Below, piece after piece: positions 1 through 6,989 of a stretch of DNA of 8,271 bases. The number at the start of each line of letters is the position of its first letter. The first letter of the stretch is position 1. A model generated the notes under the pieces. The model did no database searches. It saw nothing but the letters and a program-made list of their open reading frames with translations, and was not told the DNA's origin. The position numbers and the translations under genes are program-made. This DNA comes from Pseudomonadota bacterium. GTDB lineage: Bacteria > SAR324 > XYD2-FULL-50-16 > JAHJRI01. Where the stretch lies: positions 1 to 8,271 of the forward strand of contig JAKSDL010000215.1 of assembly GCA_022360105.1 (NCBI GenBank), written 5' to 3'.

Positions 1-1
1 T

Positions 2-133
2 CCGCTGGTTTTGGGGTTGACAGTCGGAGCACGATCCTTTTTCAAAACAGATCCGGAACTCTTTCGCAAAAGAGTGCTGGGATTACTACTGGTCATAACA
101 TTAGTAACATTTTTCAGATCCGCATATTCATAG
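2..133 (+). CDS. C-terminal end of a TauE/SafE-like membrane permease (5' partial)
   Basis: The frame starting at base 2 is open from the window edge to a TAG at 131-133 and gives 43 residues. It begins with a hydrophobic stretch ending in a Gly-Ala-Arg (VLGLTVGAR). A short polar loop containing Asp-Pro-Glu and several basic residues follows, then one hydrophobic helix of about 15 residues (VLGLLLVITLVTFF) and a short tail. This helix, 'G-A-R', polar loop, last-helix pattern is what the C-terminus of sulfite exporter TauE/SafE family permeases looks like, but the fragment is too short for a firm family call. The other two forward frames give low-complexity or implausible peptides here. Transcription runs toward the decarboxylase gene, with an 88-bp gap that contains a large palindrome. 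The rest of the gene lies outside the window. Confidence 0.55.
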   Translation, partial: PLVLGLTVGARSFFKTDPELFRKRVLGLLLVITLVTFFRSAYS

Positions 134-137
134 ACCA

Positions 138-200
138 GGGGTCAGGCTTGCGTTATTGCGTTAAAATAAGAAATAAACGCAATAACGCAAGCCTGACCCC
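138..200. repeat. Perfect 25-bp inverted repeat with 13-nt loop (dispersed palindromic element)
   Basis: The left arm 138-162 (starting GGGGTCAGGCTTGCG) is the exact reverse complement of the right arm 176-200 (ending CGCAAGCCTGACCCC). The 13-nt A-rich loop is 163-175. Each arm carries an internal duplication of GCGTT around ATT. The element starts 4 bp after the upstream stop codon and ends 21 bp before the next ATG, just ahead of its ribosome binding site. Arms beginning GGGGTCAGGC resemble palindromes scattered between genes in many environmental genomes, sometimes near IS200-like/Y1 (RAYT) transposases. That association is from memory and is an inference. No poly-T follows the stem, so a classical intrinsic terminator is unlikely. 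A transcript crossing it would fold a very strong hairpin. Confidence 0.9.
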
Positions 201-221
201 GAAATCAGGACAGGAGAGCAT

Positions 222-1649
222 ATGAAGCTACCAGTGAAGGGAGTTGATAAACGAGAAATATTAGAAAGACTGGATACTTTTAAATCGGAGGATGTGGATT
301 GGAAATCCGGCAAAGTATTTGGTTACATTTTTGATCCGGGCCAGGAAGCCATGGAAATAGGGAAGGAAGCTTATATGAAGTATCTCACGGAAAACGCCCT
401 GGACTTCACTTCGTTTCCAAGTCTGTTCAAATTTGAAAAAGAGATTGTAGAAATGGCTATCCAGCATCTCCAGGGAGGAGATCAGGCCACAGGCAATTTT
501 ACTAACGGCGGTACCGAAAGTATCATCTTAGCAGTTAAATCTGCACGGGATCAGGCAAGAAAGCAAAAACCCGAAATCAAAGAACCGGAAATGATCTTGC
601 CCATTACGGCACACGCTGCCTTTCACAAAGCTGCCCGGTATCTTAGTGTAAAAACAAAACTAATTGGTGTTGACGCTAATTTTAGAGCTGATATAGCTGA
701 GTTAAAAAAGGCTATTTCTGCAGATACCATCCTGATTGTCGGCTCTGCGCCATCATATGCTCATGGGGTTATCGATCCAATCAAAGAGATGGCGGCTGAA
801 GCATTAAAAAACAATATCCTGTTTCATACCGATGCCTGTGTGGGAGGGTTTATGCTGCCTTTTTTCAAAAAACTCGGAGAATCGGTGCCCGAATTTGATT
901 TCAGTGTTCCCGGTGTTACATCCATATCCATGGATCTCCATAAATATGCGTATACTCCAAAGGGAGCATCACTGGTATTGTACAAGGATCGTGAGCTAAG
1001 AAAACACCAGATCTTCGCTTGTTCAGATTGGACAGGTTACACCATCATTAACAATGCCGTGTTGAGTTCACGCAGTGGAGGTCCCATGGCAGCCGCGTAT
1101 GCTGTATTAAACTTCCTGGGTGAACATGGTTACCTGAATATCGCCAAAAACAAGATCGAGGCTACCAAACGTCTGCTTGAAGGTGTCGAAAAGCACCCTG
1201 ATTTGAAAATCATGGCCAAGCCCGATTTTTGTATGTTTTCCTTTACTTCCCATACCGTCAACATCTTTCATTTGATCGATGAAATGAATTCCAGAGGCTG
1301 GTACATTCAACCGGCTCTTTCCTATGGACCCTCAAGACATAACATCCACCTTTCCATTAATCATTCCAATGTGGAATGGGTGGAGGCGTTTCTGGAAGAA
1401 CTTTATGACTGTGTTGAAGCCATTCGTTCCAAACCGTCGGGAGAGCTTGCACCGGCACTTGAAAAAGAATTTGAAAACAGGGATATTGATGCCATGCCCG
1501 ATGAAGAGATCAAACAACTCCTGGAGTTAGGGGCCATTGGAGGAGATGCTTTGCCGGATGTTTTCGCAGAAGTAAATGAAATACTTGATGTCTTACCACC
1601 AAAACTACGCGAACGCTTACTCATCGAATACACCAACGGGATATTTTAG
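222..1649 (+). CDS. PLP-dependent sphingosine-1-phosphate lyase-like / group II decarboxylase-like enzyme
   Basis: This is a 475-residue soluble fold-type I PLP enzyme. Seen motifs: the GNFTNGGTES cofactor-phosphate loop (91-100), AHAAFHKAA with ring-stacking His131, HTDA with Asp204 for the pyridine nitrogen, and DLHKYAYTPKG with Schiff-base Lys241. Lys247 lies six residues on, matching the paired lysines of sphingosine-1-phosphate lyases. Ser/Arg/Gly/Gly at 283-287 match the small-domain entry of that family. There is no N-terminal membrane anchor, as in bacterial members of the family. Residues from about 400 form an acidic tail of about 75 residues. The start is chosen because AGGAG (212-216) lies 5 nt before the ATG. 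The GltS-like symporter begins 24 bp downstream, so the two are probably co-transcribed. Substrate is not determined: it may be a phosphorylated long-chain base or another phospho-amino alcohol, but an amino acid decarboxylase role would fit the neighbour better. Confidence 0.85.
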   Translation: MKLPVKGVDKREILERLDTFKSEDVDWKSGKVFGYIFDPGQEAMEIGKEAYMKYLTENALDFTSFPSLFKFEKEIVEMAIQHLQGGDQATGNFTNGGTESIILAVKSARDQARKQKPEIKEPEMILPITAHAAFHKAARYLSVKTKLIGVDANFRADIAELKKAISADTILIVGSAPSYAHGVIDPIKEMAAEALKNNILFHTDACVGGFMLPFFKKLGESVPEFDFSVPGVTSISMDLHKYAYTPKGASLVLYKDRELRKHQIFACSDWTGYTIINNAVLSSRSGGPMAAAYAVLNFLGEHGYLNIAKNKIEATKRLLEGVEKHPDLKIMAKPDFCMFSFTSHTVNIFHLIDEMNSRGWYIQPALSYGPSRHNIHLSINHSNVEWVEAFLEELYDCVEAIRSKPSGELAPALEKEFENRDIDAMPDEEIKQLLELGAIGGDALPDVFAEVNEILDVLPPKLRERLLIEYTNGIF

Positions 1650-1673
1650 CTTCACCATAAATGGGAGAAAACC

Positions 1674-3038
1674 ATGCTTAGCCCTTTTCCTTTTGATTTT
1701 GCACTGGCATTTGGATTTATATCCGTATTACTTTTGATTGGCACCTTGTGCAGGGCCACTATTCCGCTGGTACAACGTTATCTGTTTCCCAGCTGCCTGA
1801 TTGGCGGCCTTTTGGGTAGCATCGCCATGAACCTGGGTTGGATAAATGTTTCGACCGACTTGCTCGAAAGCTTTGCCTTCCATTTCTTTAACATCAGCTT
1901 TATCTCGGCCGGGTTGACGAAAGACTCCAAGGTCAGGAACTCCTGGAAAAAAAGATGGAAATTCCTGCAAGGAACCTTCTGGATGGCTCTGACCCAAGGT
2001 ATCACTTTTCCCTTGCAAGCGATCATTGGTGGCCTTGTTGTACTGGGATTCGGATTGTTTGGAGTGGAATTATTTACCACCTTTGGCTTTCTTTCCCCCC
2101 TTGGGTTTAACGAAGGACCCGGCCAAGCCCTGTCTTTCGGAAAAACCTGGGAAGGTCTTGGATTTGCCGATGCAGCCACTATCGGACTTGCCTTTGCTGC
2201 CATCGGATATCTGTTTTCTTTTTTTATTGGTGTCCCATTAGCTAATTGGGGATTAAGGAAAGGTTTGGCAGCAGGAGGCAACAGACGGCTCCCAAACGAA
2301 TTTGTAAGAGGCTACCTGCCGGTTGCTAAAAAAGGAGACAGCGCCGGTAGTTTAAAACTCCACCCCAGCAACATCGATTCTCTGGCCTACCAGGCTGCTC
2401 TGATCGGTTTGGTATATGTCATCACCTATTTTTTAGTGGATTATCTAGGCAGTTTTTTCGACCAGAACACAGCAAGAATGATCTGGGGATTTTTCTTCTT
2501 TTTTGGTCTTATCGTCGCCGTAATACTGCGATCTCTAATGGATTTGCTACAGATTGGATATCTTGCGGATGAGGGTATTCAAAAACGGATCACGGGTTGG
2601 TCAGTTGATTACCTGATAGTCGCTATGGTTCCGGCCATTCAGATTAGTGTGATCTGGCAGTATGCCTTACCCGTTGCCACTATCTCTTTGATCAACGGAT
2701 TACTAACGACCCTGGTGGTACTTTACCTGGGAAGAAGGCTAATCTCGGAAAATCTGGAGCGTATGCTGGCCATCTTTGGAACCGTCACAGGAACTATCTC
2801 CTGCGGGTTGTTGCTTTTACGTATCTCGGATCCCAATTTTAAGACATCCGTGGCCATGGAGCTGGCCATCATGAATATTTTTGTTCTGGCTATCATCACT
2901 CCGTGTACCATACTGGTTAACGCCCCGCTGTGGTGGGGATGGAAGCTGGAATTAACCCTGCTGGCATACCTTGGTATCGCCATTGTTTCATATTTATTGC
3001 TGCGATTGTTGGGTCTTCAGGGGAAACGGAAGTTTTAG
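1674..3038 (+). CDS. GltS-like sodium:glutamate (carboxylate) symporter
   Basis: This 454-residue, strongly hydrophobic inner-membrane protein has about 11-13 predicted membrane segments. Two related halves each carry a glycine-rich motif. The first is 'GFNEGPGQALSFGKTWEG' (residues 144-161). The second is GTVTGTISCGLLLLR (369-383), close to the TGT/LLR signature of sodium:glutamate symporters. A soluble basic loop lies near residues 195-235. Known GltS proteins import glutamate with sodium. The E. coli protein is about 400 residues, so this one is longer and may have a different carboxylate specificity. GGGAG at 1663-1667 precedes the ATG. The gap to the upstream PLP enzyme is only 24 bp with no terminator, so the symporter probably supplies or balances that enzyme's substrate. 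No clear terminator follows the stop. Confidence 0.82.
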   Translation: MLSPFPFDFALAFGFISVLLLIGTLCRATIPLVQRYLFPSCLIGGLLGSIAMNLGWINVSTDLLESFAFHFFNISFISAGLTKDSKVRNSWKKRWKFLQGTFWMALTQGITFPLQAIIGGLVVLGFGLFGVELFTTFGFLSPLGFNEGPGQALSFGKTWEGLGFADAATIGLAFAAIGYLFSFFIGVPLANWGLRKGLAAGGNRRLPNEFVRGYLPVAKKGDSAGSLKLHPSNIDSLAYQAALIGLVYVITYFLVDYLGSFFDQNTARMIWGFFFFFGLIVAVILRSLMDLLQIGYLADEGIQKRITGWSVDYLIVAMVPAIQISVIWQYALPVATISLINGLLTTLVVLYLGRRLISENLERMLAIFGTVTGTISCGLLLLRISDPNFKTSVAMELAIMNIFVLAIITPCTILVNAPLWWGWKLELTLLAYLGIAIVSYLLLRLLGLQGKRKF

Positions 3039-3109
3039 GCAGTTAGATGCTGCAAGTTTCGCATTTCATGACCCGTAATCTAAACAAATGCTCTTGGTTT
3101 ACTGGTTTT

Positions 3110-3136
3110 GGATGCCGGATCAAGTTCGACATGGCA
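3110..3136. repeat. Possible degenerate copy of a dispersed intergenic repeat
   Basis: Within the 206-bp gap between two convergent genes, the segment starting GGATGCCGGATCAAG and ending CATGGCA resembles a widespread intergenic palindrome (GGATGCCGGATCAAGTCC and its mirror), with several mismatches in the right half. Only the outer TGCC/GGCA still pair. The rest of the gap (3039-3244) shows no convincing ORF and no terminator with a T-run for either convergent gene. The comparison is from memory, so this is a low-confidence call. Confidence 0.3.
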
Positions 3137-3244
3137 CAGTCGGTTGATGATGTTACTTCTTGTTGAATGCATCTCAACGCCCAGGAGACAAGGTATTAAA
3201 TCCATTGCTTGGTAATAACGTCCAATGAAGTCACAATCAATAAT

Positions 3245-4162
3245 TTAATGCTTAATATTGCAAATAATGATTCCAAACACAGCCATTGCACAACCCGAAA
3301 TATGATAAACAGTCAGTGACTCTCCTAAAACAAGACTGGAAAGCAGCAACGCGCTTACCGGCATGGATACGCACGCCACGCCGGTATATGTTGCAGGAAT
3401 TTTCAGAGCGCCGTCGCCCCAGAGAATATATGCTGCTGATGTTGCAATAGCCCCGTAATATATAATCGCCACCCAGTCCGCAGCAGACATCTGTCTCATT
3501 GAAAAAGACTGCAATTCTACCAAAGCCATCGGCATCATCAGAACAATCGCCATTAAGGTCAAGATTGTGGTATTCGTGATGGAGCTGATACCTGTGCGGG
3601 TGAATTTCCTGAAAATGGTCAGCATGACTTCACTGATGACCGCCATTCCGATCAGGATATTGCCGTATAGTGATCCACTGCTGCCAGTTTGAGAGATCTG
3701 ATCCAGGTTGATAACAACCAGTGCCCCTAAAGCAGCCAGCACGCCAATCGCGGTATGTGAACGCAGCTGTTCTTTTAAAACAATCACGGACAAAAAGGCC
3801 ATGACAGCCGGGGTTGCAGCTGTGATCACTGCAGCATTCGCGGATGATGTATATTGCAAACCGTAAAGTGTGAAGATTCGAAACAACACAATGCCGAAAA
3901 AAGCTTGTAAAAGCATCAGTGCTGACTCACGTTTGTCAAGTCGCTTTAACTCCGACCGTTTCTTTATTTGCATGGGTAGCATGCAAATAAATGCGACAAT
4001 CAGGCTTAAAAAGCCTGTTAAAAAAACCGGAACACGCACAGAAAGTATCTTTGCTACCACAAGACTGCTGCCAGCCAAAGAAAACGCCAATATAATTTCA
4101 AGCGTACCAATCCAATATGTTTGACGATGTGATTGAGTCTTTAAGTTTGTCGATAGGTCCAT
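3245..4162 (-). CDS. EamA/DMT-superfamily inner-membrane transporter
   Basis: This 305-residue protein consists of two tandem EamA-type halves (about residues 18-152 and 165-303), each with five hydrophobic helices, which is the usual 10-helix layout of the drug/metabolite transporter superfamily. Typical features are 'LFRIFTLYGLQYTSSANAAV' at 93-112, ending the first half with ALGALVVI. The second half has the conserved 'SAAYILWGDGALK' (242-254) and the closing helices 'SMPVSALLLSSLVLGE' and GCAMAVFGIII. Family members mostly export amino acids or other small metabolites, and the specificity cannot be read from sequence. The start is fixed by AAGGAGGA (4167-4174, - strand) 4 nt before ATG. 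It is divergent from a MocR-type regulator, a common arrangement in which the regulator controls the transporter. Confidence 0.88.
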   Translation of the reverse strand: MDLSTNLKTQSHRQTYWIGTLEIILAFSLAGSSLVVAKILSVRVPVFLTGFLSLIVAFICMLPMQIKKRSELKRLDKRESALMLLQAFFGIVLFRIFTLYGLQYTSSANAAVITAATPAVMAFLSVIVLKEQLRSHTAIGVLAALGALVVINLDQISQTGSSGSLYGNILIGMAVISEVMLTIFRKFTRTGISSITNTTILTLMAIVLMMPMALVELQSFSMRQMSAADWVAIIYYGAIATSAAYILWGDGALKIPATYTGVACVSMPVSALLLSSLVLGESLTVYHISGCAMAVFGIIICNIKH

Positions 4163-4195
4163 GATATCCTCCTTAATGACTATACTTTAAAGAAG

Positions 4196-4248
4196 AAAAT
4201 TGGTATGGTGTAGATCCAAATCATTCGTAATTCTATGGTACCAATTTT
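4196..4248. promoter_or_regulatory. Candidate MocR operator in the divergent promoter region
   Basis: AAAATTGGTA (4196-4205) is exactly mirrored by TACCAATTTT (4239-4248), with 33 bp between. Inside this lies a direct repeat TATGGT at 4204-4209 and 4234-4239, starts 30 bp apart (about three helical turns). Read on the - strand the first box contains ATACCA, the hexamer reported for B. subtilis GabR. The left arm lies in the transporter's promoter: the -10-like hexamers on the - strand are TTTAAA (4186-4191) and TATAGT (4179-4184), and neither has a good -35, which suits an activated promoter. The right arm ends 12 bp before the regulator's ATG, suiting autorepression. The repeats are seen directly; the regulatory role is inferred. 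Confidence 0.65.
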
Positions 4249-4260
4249 CCCAGACTTATT

Positions 4261-5655
4261 ATGCCCGTCATTTCACTAAACCGAAGCTTGAAAAAGTCTC
4301 TTACCAGACAGCTTTACGAGCAAATGCAACAAAGAATTCTCAGTGGCGTGTTACCTGAGGGGTACAAACTTTCGTCCACTAGAATCATGGCCAATGAGCT
4401 TGGCGTCTCCCGAAACGTGGTATTGGAAGCGTACGATCAATTGACTGCCGAGGGATATATAGAATCGAGAACAGGTTCGGGAACTTATGTGGCAGCCGGG
4501 GCTGTTTATGCGGCCAACGACTCACCATCGTTTAAGGAGATTAAACCGATAGGTTTCAAACCCTTCGATCCCGATATTATCGATTTTCGATCCGGTATTC
4601 CTGACTTGAGCCAGTTTCCAATCAACCAATGGATCAGGTTCACAAGGGATGTCTATCAGGAAGCTACTCCGGCGCAGCTTGCCTACGGTTCACCGGAAGG
4701 CAGGATGGAGTTAAGGGAGGCTATTGCCGAGTATGTGCGAGTTCACAGGGGGGTTCGTTGTCATGCAGAGCAGGTATTGGTTACAGCCGGTACCACCCAG
4801 GCAATAGGTTTGGTTAGTCGAATCATGCTTCACAGTCCCAATAAAAACGTCATTCTGGAAGATCCCATAACCCGTGACATTCGTTTTATTATCGAGGGTT
4901 TTGGTGGTATCATTCACCCTGTAGGAGTGGATGATTGCGGATTAATCACAAAAGATCTGGAAAAATTTCCCAAACCATTATTTATCTATGTCACTCCTTC
5001 CCATCAATTCCCCTTGGGCATGACCATGCCCATTCAACGCCGGGTTGAATTATTGAATTTTGTCTCGGAAACAAACACCTATCTGGTGGAGGATGATTAC
5101 GACAGTGAGTTTCGATATGATGCCATGCCTGTAAATTCTATCCAGGGATTGAATCCCAAGCGAGTGATATACCTGGGTACCTTTAGCAAAACACTGTGCC
5201 CCTCCATTCGCACGGGTTACATCATTTTGCCGGAAGAGTTAATCGAACACGGCCGTCAACTAAAGTGGTTCACGGATCTTCACAACGCCACCATGGATCA
5301 GTTGGTGCTTGCCAGATTCATAAAAAAGGGAAATTTCGCCCGTTATGTGGCTAAAATGAAAAAGATACAACATAGAAAGAGGGAGGTGTTGGTTCGATCA
5401 CTAAAAAAACGGTTTGGTGACAAGATATCAATTCTTGGCAGTGCAACAGGACTTCACCTGGCAGCCAAATTCCCCGGTGTGAAATTTAATGACGAATTGC
5501 TTAAGAAACTGGAAGCCAAGGGGATTAAGGTTTATCCGGTAGAAGAACATGCGATAAGACCAGGATTTTACGACGACACCATCATTATCGGCTATGGCAT
5601 GTTGGATCCGGGTAGAATCGAAAAAGGAGTGGGGATTCTGGCGTCTGTAATTTAG
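4261..5655 (+). CDS. MocR/GabR-type transcriptional regulator (GntR winged helix + aminotransferase-like PLP domain)
   Basis: This 464-residue protein is the standard MocR length. Residues about 10-78 form a GntR winged helix with 'LSSTRIMANELGVSRNVV', 'AYDQLTAEGYIESR' and GSGTYV. A linker of about 30 residues leads to a fold-type I aminotransferase-like domain (about 108-464). Its PLP residues are visible: AYGSPEG (141-147), VTAGTTQ (174-180), DDYDSEFRY with Asp278 and Tyr280, and Lys310 in TFSK. The full set suggests PLP binding is retained. Such proteins sense PLP adducts of amino acids or PLP itself. The divergent EamA transporter is the likely target, with autoregulation. The start is supported because the winged helix aligns from residue 1, yet the 15 nt before ATG (cagacttatt and upstream) show no ribosome binding site. 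Translation may therefore be leaderless or weak. Confidence 0.9.
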   Translation: MPVISLNRSLKKSLTRQLYEQMQQRILSGVLPEGYKLSSTRIMANELGVSRNVVLEAYDQLTAEGYIESRTGSGTYVAAGAVYAANDSPSFKEIKPIGFKPFDPDIIDFRSGIPDLSQFPINQWIRFTRDVYQEATPAQLAYGSPEGRMELREAIAEYVRVHRGVRCHAEQVLVTAGTTQAIGLVSRIMLHSPNKNVILEDPITRDIRFIIEGFGGIIHPVGVDDCGLITKDLEKFPKPLFIYVTPSHQFPLGMTMPIQRRVELLNFVSETNTYLVEDDYDSEFRYDAMPVNSIQGLNPKRVIYLGTFSKTLCPSIRTGYIILPEELIEHGRQLKWFTDLHNATMDQLVLARFIKKGNFARYVAKMKKIQHRKREVLVRSLKKRFGDKISILGSATGLHLAAKFPGVKFNDELLKKLEAKGIKVYPVEEHAIRPGFYDDTIIIGYGMLDPGRIEKGVGILASVI

Positions 5656-5716
5656 TAGTTGTTTTTTTACCCCCAAAGGGGCTTCATATCATATGGTTAA
5701 AAGGAATGGGACTGTC

Positions 5717-5790
5717 TGTCATCCTGAACGGAAGTGAAGGATCTGTCAGAGCCCCCGAGAGACCCTTCGTCGTTCCTCCTCAGAATGACA
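5717..5790. repeat. Dispersed imperfect inverted-repeat element
   Basis: The left end TGTCATCCTGAACGG and the right end CCTCAGAATGACA are mirror images with one mismatch over the outer 11 bp (TGTCATCCTGA versus TGTCATTCTGA). The inner parts, GTGAAGGATCT on the left and AGACCCTTCGTC on the right, continue the complementarity imperfectly. The pattern 'TGTCATTCTGAG...GAAGGATCT...' is familiar from intergenic repeats in many environmental bacterial genomes. The 74-bp element lies between the MocR stop (5655) and the AraC-type gene and codes for nothing visible. It looks like a non-autonomous, REP/MITE-like repeat. Confidence 0.7.
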
Positions 5791-5879
5791 TTGTCTCGTT
5801 CAATATTTCTCTACAAAATGAAATTAGCTTAGAGTCACCCTTTAAAAATAAGAACGAAACATCGCAACCAAGCCCTCCA

Positions 5880-5907
5880 TAAATATAAAACAGAAAGCAC
5901 AGCTTTC
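5880..5907 (-). terminator. Intrinsic terminator of the AraC/GyrI-domain gene
   Basis: On the - strand, 31 bp after the regulator's stop, GAAAGC-TGT-GCTTTC forms a perfect 6-bp stem with a 3-nt loop (5893-5907). It is followed by TGTTTTATATTTA, a T-rich tail. The stem is short, but position and tail both fit Rho-independent termination. Confidence 0.55.
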
Positions 5908-5937
5908 ACACGATAGAAAATCTTAAACCCTAAATTG

Positions 5938-6915
5938 TCAAAGTGGTTTAACCGGCACGCAGATATCTACAATATGCATTTTTTTTGGGTGTTCATCCGG
6001 ATTGTTTCGTGCGATCTCATAACAGAGCCTGTCATCGGGTTGATAGCCGCTGTCAGGCATCCAGCCTCCAATTAAGGCATTCCAGGCCTGTTCGTATTCA
6101 TCGACATTAATTTCACAGGAGGCAACAGCGAATTTACCTCCCGGCACTACCATCTGACCAACCTCGCCTTCCGTTTCAGTTCCTTCAGGAACTGTCAGAC
6201 AAGCACTGACACGGAGCTTATTCTCATCAGTTATCTTAGGATCATCGTGATACACTGACAGAAAGGTGGTTTTACCCGGTTTAAATAAATCCCTGGGCAT
6301 GGCCCATTTCATGAGGCGCTCAAACAGGCCCCTGAACAAATCCTCATCTGCTGCATAGGGTCCGATGTGCCTGACATAGGCAACGTTAAACTCGGGCATA
6401 TCTTTGACTTCAACATGTATATCCTTGAATCCGGTCATTTTTATCCTCCATTTGAATTGATTGGTTACAGGTTCAAAATGACTGGAAACCTTGTACTTGT
6501 CTTGCTGTATCTTGCTCAACCTTTGCTGATTATTGCTATCGATTTGTCCAATCTTGCTATTTTTCTCCTGGTGAGATTTTCTATAGTCACTGGCGCTCAT
6601 TTGGAATCGATCTTTGAAAATGCGTGCAAAGGATGCGGAGCTGGAATACCCGTAATCCAGGGCTATTTCAGTGATCGACTTTCCCGGATTGGCAATAAGT
6701 TGAGTGGCTGATTTTTCGATTTTCACTCTTTGAATGAACTGATTTAGCGGTTCATCAACCATGGCCCGGAAAATACGATGGAAATAAAAAGGTGAAAAAT
6801 TCGCTACCTTTGCCAAAACAGCCAGGGAAAGGTCCTGATCAAGATTACTCTCAATATAGTCTATCACCCTGTTGATTCGGGATACATATTCATTGCGTTG
6901 ATAGCTGTCGGACAT
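5938..6915 (-). CDS. AraC-family regulator with C-terminal GyrI-like effector-binding domain
   Basis: This 325-residue protein has an N-terminal AraC DNA-binding domain (about residues 11-114). Its two helix-turn-helix units are visible in 'LSLAVLAKVANFSPFYFHRI' and 'SITEIALDYGYSSSASFARI'. A polar linker of about 45 residues follows, then a GyrI-like small-molecule-binding domain (about 164-325) with 'FNVAYVRHIGPY', GGKFAVASCEI, 'AWNALIGGWMPDSGYQPDD' and the conserved YE. This is the E. coli Rob-like order, and relatives act as activators responding to hydrophobic or cationic compounds. The start is taken at ATG 6915 because AGGTGA lies 5 nt upstream. An in-frame GTG at 6924 sits inside that site and would add three residues. 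The divergent hydrolase gene is a plausible target, but no AraC site was identified. Confidence 0.9.
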   Translation of the reverse strand: MSDSYQRNEYVSRINRVIDYIESNLDQDLSLAVLAKVANFSPFYFHRIFRAMVDEPLNQFIQRVKIEKSATQLIANPGKSITEIALDYGYSSSASFARIFKDRFQMSASDYRKSHQEKNSKIGQIDSNNQQRLSKIQQDKYKVSSHFEPVTNQFKWRIKMTGFKDIHVEVKDMPEFNVAYVRHIGPYAADEDLFRGLFERLMKWAMPRDLFKPGKTTFLSVYHDDPKITDENKLRVSACLTVPEGTETEGEVGQMVVPGGKFAVASCEINVDEYEQAWNALIGGWMPDSGYQPDDRLCYEIARNNPDEHPKKMHIVDICVPVKPL

Positions 6916-6920
6916 TGAGT

Positions 6921-6926
6921 TCACCT
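6921..6926 (-). promoter_or_regulatory. Ribosome binding site that decides the AraC-type start
   Basis: AGGTGA on the - strand lies 5 nt before ATG 6915. The alternative GTG start (6924-6922) overlaps this site and has no purine-rich element at proper distance, so the ATG is preferred. Confidence 0.6.
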
Positions 6927-6972
6927 GATTATCAAAATGAGTATTTTGGGAAGGATGATTGCAACTATTTCA

Positions 6973-6989
6973 GTTGGTATGCTACCAAC
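6973..6989. promoter_or_regulatory. 17-bp palindrome upstream of the AraC-type gene, candidate operator
   Basis: GTTGGTA-TGC-TACCAAC is a perfect dyad of 7-bp arms with a 3-nt centre, 57 bp upstream of the regulator's ATG. Compact dyads like this are typical of dimeric repressors rather than AraC proteins, which usually prefer direct repeats. The TTGGTA/TACCAA half-sites are the same hexamers as in the MocR dyad at 4196-4248, but with a different spacing. A regulatory role is inferred only. Confidence 0.4.

Noticed and set aside
1778..2281. 167-codon open frame on the - strand inside the symporter gene
   Set aside because: It is antisense to a clearly conserved membrane protein, its translation is Pro/Lys/Asn-rich with no family resemblance, and it lacks a ribosome binding site.
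3036..3062. GCAG/CTGC mini-hairpin just after the symporter stop
   Set aside because: A 4-bp stem with a 7-nt loop and no true T-run is too weak to call a terminator.
5663..5685. CCCC-AAA-GGGG hairpin next to a T-run after the MocR gene
   Set aside because: The T-run lies before the stem on the + strand and would be an A-run after it on the - strand, so it does not fit an intrinsic terminator in either direction.
6367..6711. 114-codon open frame on the + strand antisense to the AraC-type gene
   Set aside because: It overlaps conserved GyrI and AraC domain codons, and the product looks like a frame shadow.
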